The notes beneath the pieces were generated by a model. It ran no database searches and was not told the DNA's origin. It worked only from the letters and a program-made list of their open reading frames with translations. From Scalindua sp964437425 (GTDB lineage Bacteria > Planctomycetota > Brocadiia > Brocadiales > Scalinduaceae): a stretch of DNA of 8,737 bases. Numbering within the stretch: the stretch's first letter is position 1; each line of letters begins with the position of its first letter. Both the position numbers and the translations under genes were made by a program. The stretch lies in the NCBI GenBank assembly GCA_964437425.1, contig CAYTGO010000096.1:1-8737 (forward strand), given 5' to 3'. This document shows positions 4,631 through 8,737 of this stretch, piece after piece.

Positions 4631-5650
4631 ATGCATATGATCCTGAGATTAATTTTCCTGACAATTGTTGCCATAAATCCAATTCTTTCAATTCATTCTG
4701 CTTATGGAGAGGTTCAAAGTACGTCTTCAGCAGTTCCAGTGGAGAAACCTGAAGTCAAGATCGGACGAGTTATCTGTGGTGGTCATCTGTCTCTGGCTAT
4801 AGCTGAAAAGGAATTTCAGGAGAGCCTGCCGTCATTTCAGCTAAAGACGGTTCAGTATCATAGGTGGAAAGATGTGATAAATGATATGATTTCCGGGAAA
4901 GTTTCCGGCACTTTCATGCTTTCACCACTGGCAATGGAGCTCATTCGCCTGGGTTTCCCTGCCAAAATTGTGCTAAAGGCCGATCGCAACGGAAATGGCT
5001 TCGTACTATCAAAGGAAATCAAATCTATTTCAGACTTGAATACACGCAAAACAATCATCGCTGTACCACATATTTATTCTCAACATCATGTTCTGCTGCA
5101 TCTACTTCTGGAGAAAAATAGCATCCTGCCTGAAAATGTGACAATTATTAGTTTGCCACCACGTGACATGATAAATTCACTCCGCAGAGGAGAGATTGAC
5201 GGATTTATGGTAGGTGAGCCGGAAGGAAATAAGTCTGCTTCGATGGGCGTAGGCTGGATGGCTGCCATCTCCCCTCAAATTTGGAAGGATCATATAGATC
5301 ATGTGTTTATAGCAACAAATAAATTTATAAATGAACAGCCCTATCAGCTTCAAGAGTTAATCAATATATTGGTGCGTGGAGGACAGTTTATTGAGGATAA
5401 TCCACATGAAGCGGCTATCATGGGAGAGAATTATACCGGTTCAAGTGCTGACGTGTTCGAGCAGGTACTTACTTCACCACCTGAATGGATTGACTTTAGT
5501 GACATGATTCCTACTATAAATGATATTAAAGCTATGTTTGTCAACATGGTAACAATGAATTTGTGGAAGGATATACCACCAGACCCGAGTATATTTATTG
5601 ATCCAGAATTTGCAAAGAAGGCAGTGATAAACTTGTCAGATATTAAATAG
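4631..5650 (+). CDS. Secreted NrtA/CmpA-like (nitrate/sulfonate/bicarbonate class) substrate-binding protein
   Basis: This is a 339-residue protein. Residues 1-26 form a signal peptide (MHMILRLIFL..., cleavage likely after AYG); there is no lipobox cysteine, so it is probably a soluble periplasmic protein. The mature part has the pattern of the NrtA/SsuA-type binding-protein fold: KIGRV near 43-47, the lobe motif LSPLAMELIRLGFPAKIV (97-114), LPPRDMINSLRRGEIDGFMVGEP (175-197) and IWKDHIDHVF (217-226). The PPRDM...GEIDGFMVGEP stretch is characteristic of the nitrate/bicarbonate-binding branch, but the ligand cannot be read from sequence. M3 (4637) is an alternative start; neither has a Shine-Dalgarno. 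No permease or ATPase gene is beside it; instead a hybrid kinase starts 28 bases downstream, which suggests a sensory rather than transport role. That role is inferred. Confidence 0.85.
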   Translation: MHMILRLIFLTIVAINPILSIHSAYGEVQSTSSAVPVEKPEVKIGRVICGGHLSLAIAEKEFQESLPSFQLKTVQYHRWKDVINDMISGKVSGTFMLSPLAMELIRLGFPAKIVLKADRNGNGFVLSKEIKSISDLNTRKTIIAVPHIYSQHHVLLHLLLEKNSILPENVTIISLPPRDMINSLRRGEIDGFMVGEPEGNKSASMGVGWMAAISPQIWKDHIDHVFIATNKFINEQPYQLQELINILVRGGQFIEDNPHEAAIMGENYTGSSADVFEQVLTSPPEWIDFSDMIPTINDIKAMFVNMVTMNLWKDIPPDPSIFIDPEFAKKAVINLSDIK

Positions 5651-5678
5651 TATTCATAATAATAAATTATTTAAACTT

Positions 5679-8348
5679 ATGAAGAAACGTAGATCACTTA
5701 ATCAAACATGGTATGGACTGGTCATACTGATCACGATATTGCCGATGATAATCATGATTTCATGGATAGGCTTTAGTGCACACTCTTTGCTTCTGAATGA
5801 CGCTATACAAAAAGAAAAGAAGTTAAACAATGAGATTAAATCAAACATAAATCTGGAATTTAACAGGATAATTACTATGTTGCAAAACAAAAGTGATCCC
5901 ATGGCATTCACGCTCACCAGGACATTGAACGAAGATTTGATTGAAAAACTTTTTGAAGCGGTATTATCACGAGAAAAAGCGATCAATTCATTGTCCCTCA
6001 TATCCCGGGAAAATCGGATAATCTTGAGTATGGACAGAGATGGAACTATTCTTAATGGTACCGGAATCAATAAGAAATATCTGGGCAATAAAAGCAAACA
6101 CCCGAAATATGAGCACTTGGTTTTTACAAAACCTCCAGAAATTGTCATACCACTGCATGGCCGAACATATGTAAGCTCTCCAACAGTTAAAGATAACATT
6201 GCGGGTTTTCGCATAGGCATACCTGTAGGTCCATTGAGTCATCCAGTGGCAGTACTGGTTGCATCTGTCAATACCGGAATACTTTGGAATAATATAAAGC
6301 CAATATTACTGTATCCGGAAGTCAGTACCTATCTGGTAGATAGTCATGGACGCCTGCTTCTCTCACCTCCCTCCATAGGTTTGCAGGCAGGCAAACTTGT
6401 TACGCATATGAATATTGTTCGTACATTGATTGCAAATAAAGAGTGGGACATTACAGAGTCATATACAGGGTTAAGTGGAAAAGATGTCTTTGGCATAGCA
6501 TCTTATATAGACACACTGAATTGGGGCGTAATTTCAGAAATATCCAGGAAAAAAATTACTGGTCCCATTTATACAACCATTTTATCAGTAACCGGTGTAA
6601 TAATTCTCATTGCCCTTCTGTCTGGAGTAATTGGCCTGCTCTTTGTAAGTCGATTGTTGAAGCCATTTGCTTTATTAGGCAAGGCCTTTGATCGTGTATC
6701 CAATGGAGACTATACGACCAGAATAGGCCCTTCTTCTGTTAAAGAGATTGATAATATTGTAGAAGGATTTAACAGGATGACACAAGAGATTAATCAAGTT
6801 GAGGGAAACCTTAAAGAGCTCAATGAATCTTTGGAAGAGCGTGTGATTGAGCGTACTGCCGATGTTGCTAAATTATCACACGCCATAGAATACAGTTCTG
6901 CTATGGTTATGATTACCGATATTGAAGGTAATATAGAATATACCAATCCAAAGTTTACACAAGTTACTGGCTACAGTCTTGAAGAAGTCAAAGAGAAAAA
7001 TCCAAGAGTATTACAATCAGGCAAAACTCCCCCTGAATTATACGAAGAGTTGTGGGAAACTATTACATCCGGTAATGAATGGAGAGGGGAATTTTGTAAC
7101 AAAAACAAGAACGGTCAGATTTATTGGGAAGTTGCATCCATTTCGCCTGTTAAAAATGATAAAGGCGTTATTAGGAATTTCATTGCTATTAAGGATGACT
7201 GTACCGAACAAAAGAATATGGAAGAGATGCTATTACAGTCGGAAAAATTAAAATCAATGGGGACAATAACTGCCGGGGTTGCCCACGAGTTTAATAATAT
7301 CCTTGCCGTCATGGTTGGAAGCGCAGAGCTGCTTGAGGGTGGTTTTAAGGATGATAAAGAGTTGAAGAAGATGCTGCACGATATTATCAAAGCGGGTGAC
7401 GATGGTGCTGAAATAGTGAGAAATATGTTGAAGTTTGCTAAGTCGGAAGGAAAGGATAAATCCGATTACATCTTCTTTGATATAAAGCATTTAATAAATG
7501 ATGCGCTGGATTTTGCAGCGCACAGATGGCGGAATATGGCACAGGCCCGGGGAATAGATTATAAAATAGACAAAGAGGGCATGAGAGAAATACCGGATGT
7601 TCTTTGCAACACTACAGAGCTGAGAGAGGTCTTTACAAATATTATAAATAATGCTCTGGATGCTATGCCGGAGGGAGGCACTCTTTCATTCAGTACATGG
7701 AGTGATGATGACAACGTGTTTATAAGTGTATCTGATACAGGCAAGGGGATGCCTGAAGAGGTGAAGAGGAAGATATTTGACCCGTTCTTTACAACACGCA
7801 GGCCGCTTGGGACAGGATTGGGTATGAGTGTTTCCTATAGTATAATTACGAGACATGGAGGCAGGATAGAGGTTGAAAGTGAGGTTGGGAAAGGGGCAAC
7901 GTTTAACCTGAGTATTCCTATCGGAAAAGATTCAATACAAAAAACAGTACCATCTGAACCTGTCTTTCAGGTAACCACAAGAAAGCTGCACGTCTTAGTA
8001 GTAGATGATTGTGACGAAATGTGTGTGATAATGGGCAACCTCTTTACCAGGTACGGTCATACAGTTAAGACTGTTAATAACGGTGCAGATGCTATAGAGT
8101 TTACCGGAAAAGAGGACTTTGATCTCGTCTTATGTGATCTGGCAATGCCGGATGTATATGGATATGAGGTAATAAAGGCGATTAATAATTCAGATAAGAT
8201 GCCAAAGATAGGCATAATGACCGGCTGGGATGAGAAGCTTAAACCTGTTGATGATGAAGAGTTCAAAGTAGACTTCATTCTAAAAAAACCTTTTAAACAC
8301 GCAGAGCTGATAGAACATATAAATGAATTGTTTGGTGCGGGTAGTTGA
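5679..8348 (+). CDS. Membrane hybrid histidine kinase (dCache-like, HAMP, PAS, HisKA, HATPase, REC)
   Basis: This is an 889-residue protein. TM1 is at about 12-33 and TM2 at about 297-323, bounding a periplasmic domain of roughly 260 residues with double-Cache features (NTGILWNNI, STYLVDSHGRLLLSP, LNWGVISEI). HAMP (about 323-377) and a short coiled coil (378-396) follow, then PAS/PAC at about 397-512 (MVMITDIEGNIEYTNPKF). The HisKA H-box has H536 (AGVAHEFNNILAVM). ATPase boxes are N654/N658 (FTNIINNALDAM), DTGKGM 686-691, FDPFFTT 700-706 and GTGLGMS from 711. A C-terminal receiver has D776-D777, acceptor D820 (LVLCDLAMPD), T848 and K870. All key residues are present. The C-terminal REC with no DNA-binding output suggests phosphotransfer or feedback; the downstream partner is not in the window. 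It sits 28 bases after the substrate-binding protein gene and is probably co-transcribed; no Shine-Dalgarno precedes the ATG. Confidence 0.94.
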   Translation: MKKRRSLNQTWYGLVILITILPMIIMISWIGFSAHSLLLNDAIQKEKKLNNEIKSNINLEFNRIITMLQNKSDPMAFTLTRTLNEDLIEKLFEAVLSREKAINSLSLISRENRIILSMDRDGTILNGTGINKKYLGNKSKHPKYEHLVFTKPPEIVIPLHGRTYVSSPTVKDNIAGFRIGIPVGPLSHPVAVLVASVNTGILWNNIKPILLYPEVSTYLVDSHGRLLLSPPSIGLQAGKLVTHMNIVRTLIANKEWDITESYTGLSGKDVFGIASYIDTLNWGVISEISRKKITGPIYTTILSVTGVIILIALLSGVIGLLFVSRLLKPFALLGKAFDRVSNGDYTTRIGPSSVKEIDNIVEGFNRMTQEINQVEGNLKELNESLEERVIERTADVAKLSHAIEYSSAMVMITDIEGNIEYTNPKFTQVTGYSLEEVKEKNPRVLQSGKTPPELYEELWETITSGNEWRGEFCNKNKNGQIYWEVASISPVKNDKGVIRNFIAIKDDCTEQKNMEEMLLQSEKLKSMGTITAGVAHEFNNILAVMVGSAELLEGGFKDDKELKKMLHDIIKAGDDGAEIVRNMLKFAKSEGKDKSDYIFFDIKHLINDALDFAAHRWRNMAQARGIDYKIDKEGMREIPDVLCNTTELREVFTNIINNALDAMPEGGTLSFSTWSDDDNVFISVSDTGKGMPEEVKRKIFDPFFTTRRPLGTGLGMSVSYSIITRHGGRIEVESEVGKGATFNLSIPIGKDSIQKTVPSEPVFQVTTRKLHVLVVDDCDEMCVIMGNLFTRYGHTVKTVNNGADAIEFTGKEDFDLVLCDLAMPDVYGYEVIKAINNSDKMPKIGIMTGWDEKLKPVDDEEFKVDFILKKPFKHAELIEHINELFGAGS

Positions 8349-8358
8349 GGATGAATAT

Positions 8359-8395
8359 TGCCACGGATTTCCCCGGACTGGAAAGCGCCGAGGAC
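8359..8395. repeat. Dispersed repeat combining the CCACGGAT end and the inverted 25-bp unit
   Basis: TTGCCACGGATT (8359-8370) matches the left end of the element at 311-341. The directly following 8370-8395 matches 515-539 in inverted orientation. It starts 10 bases after the hybrid kinase stop. The two modules are adjacent here but about 25 bases apart in the left copy, so they have been rearranged or truncated. Confidence 0.65.
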
Positions 8396-8463
8396 TTTGC
8401 ACAGATGTAAATGAGAGAAGCAAGAAGTTAGAGGCAAGAATGACCATTGACTACTGACCAAAA

Positions 8464-8529
8464 TAAGCATTTAACTTTAGTCACTTTGATCTTTAGCTCA
8501 CTTTAGGCACTAACTTATCTGCCGCCAAT
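8464..8529. repeat. Dispersed CACTTTAG / CGCCAAT repeat, copy 2
   Basis: AACTTTAGTCACTTTG, further CTTTAG words, then CACTAACTTATCTGCCGCCAAT, parallel to 4422-4477. The rest of the gap (8396-8463 and 8530-8642) shows no gene I can support; it contains a G8 tract at 8581-8588 and a small CATGG/CCATG inverted repeat near 8610-8622. Confidence 0.6.
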
Positions 8530-8642
8530 TGTCACGTCTTTGATCCTGATATGTGGTCCGCCGTCGCTTACACGCAGGGAGGGGGGGGAGTGCATGCCGT
8601 CATGGAATCCATGCCAACCCGGAAATATTCGCAATACGAGGT

Positions 8643-8737
8643 CTAACACAGATATCTGTTGTTTTTTAGATATTGAATGATTTTGTTAGTACTTTCATCA
8701 ACTGTTTCATTCTCTGTATCGACAGTTATTTCAGGAG
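8643..8737 (-). CDS. C-terminal end of a probable APS (adenylylsulfate) kinase, partial
   Basis: The minus strand is open from the window edge to a TAG at 8645-8643, giving 30 residues. They read PEITVDTENETVDESTNK and then IIQYLKNNRYLC. The pattern 'P-hydrophobic-x-hydrophobic-DT-E/D...(S/T)V-(E/D)ES..KI..YL' is what the C-terminus of CysC-type APS kinases looks like, which phosphorylates adenylylsulfate to PAPS. The catalytic P-loop would lie outside the window. The identification rests on a short tail only; another P-loop kinase or nucleotidyltransferase with a similar tail is possible. The gene converges on the hybrid kinase gene across about 294 non-coding bases. Confidence 0.45.
   Translation of the reverse strand, partial: PEITVDTENETVDESTNKIIQYLKNNRYLC

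Noticed and set aside
8057..8470. Minus-strand open frame of 137 codons
   Set aside because: It is antisense to the intact receiver domain of the hybrid kinase and then runs into repeats; there is no recognisable protein pattern.
8581..8588. G8 tract as a phase-variation site
   Set aside because: It lies outside any gene I can support and no frame would be switched by slippage. The same holds for the G7 tract at 4267-4273, which is not kept in the other cassette copy.
8515..8685. Minus-strand open frame of 56 codons ending IRIKDVTIGGR
   Set aside because: Its 3' end is the dispersed CGCCAAT/CACTTTAG repeat, it overlaps the probable APS kinase tail in another frame, and it follows a stop codon with no start signal. 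A decayed gene remnant is possible but unsupported.

Overview
The window reads as a Gram-negative, environmental bacterium of moderate to low GC. It has signal-peptide proteins, a type IV pilus/type II secretion platform protein, several large histidine kinases, a putative sigma-54 promoter type and cyclic-di-GMP-I (GEMM-I) riboswitch sequences. Its intergenic regions are full of degenerate heptamer repeats and 'CCACGGATTTACACGGAT'-type dispersed repeats. This fits groups such as Desulfobacterota, Nitrospirota or anammox-type Planctomycetes (Brocadiales), but I cannot assign the organism from sequence alone.

Layout. Positions 1-654 are non-coding and repeat-rich. They hold the truncated 5' half of a c-di-GMP-I aptamer with its upstream control region (minus strand, pointing out of the window), heptamer repeats, a palindromic element with inverted ends, and a GC-rich hairpin. 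Positions 655-4014 are a tight minus-strand operon in the order histidine kinase (MshEN-like, GAF, PAS, HisKA, HATPase), single-domain response regulator, PilC/GspF. The genes overlap by 4 and 14 bases. Positions 4015-4630 are the divergent intergenic region. It holds a second c-di-GMP-I-like aptamer in the operon leader, a sigma-54-like promoter, an upstream palindrome, heptamers and a dispersed repeat. Positions 4631-8348 are a plus-strand pair: a secreted NrtA/CmpA-like substrate-binding protein followed 28 bases later by a membrane hybrid histidine kinase (dCache-like sensor, HAMP, PAS, HisKA, HATPase, REC). Positions 8349-8642 are non-coding with more dispersed repeats. At 8643-8737 the C-terminus of a minus-strand gene, probably APS kinase, enters the window.

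How the parts may work together. The strongest observation is that the operon ending in pilC appears to meet c-di-GMP at two levels. Its leader carries a GEMM-I-like aptamer, and its first protein starts with a tandem 24-residue motif resembling the MshEN c-di-GMP-binding domain of pilus/secretion ATPases. The same roughly 235-base control cassette (palindrome, sigma-54-like -24/-12, aptamer 5' half) occurs twice, exactly 4100 bases apart with no net indel. The predicted transcription start falls on the first bases of the aptamer in both copies. The cassette was therefore duplicated as a unit and probably drives a second transcript leaving the left edge. The divergent pair looks like a ligand-sensing module in which a periplasmic binding protein, with no transporter genes beside it, feeds a hybrid kinase.
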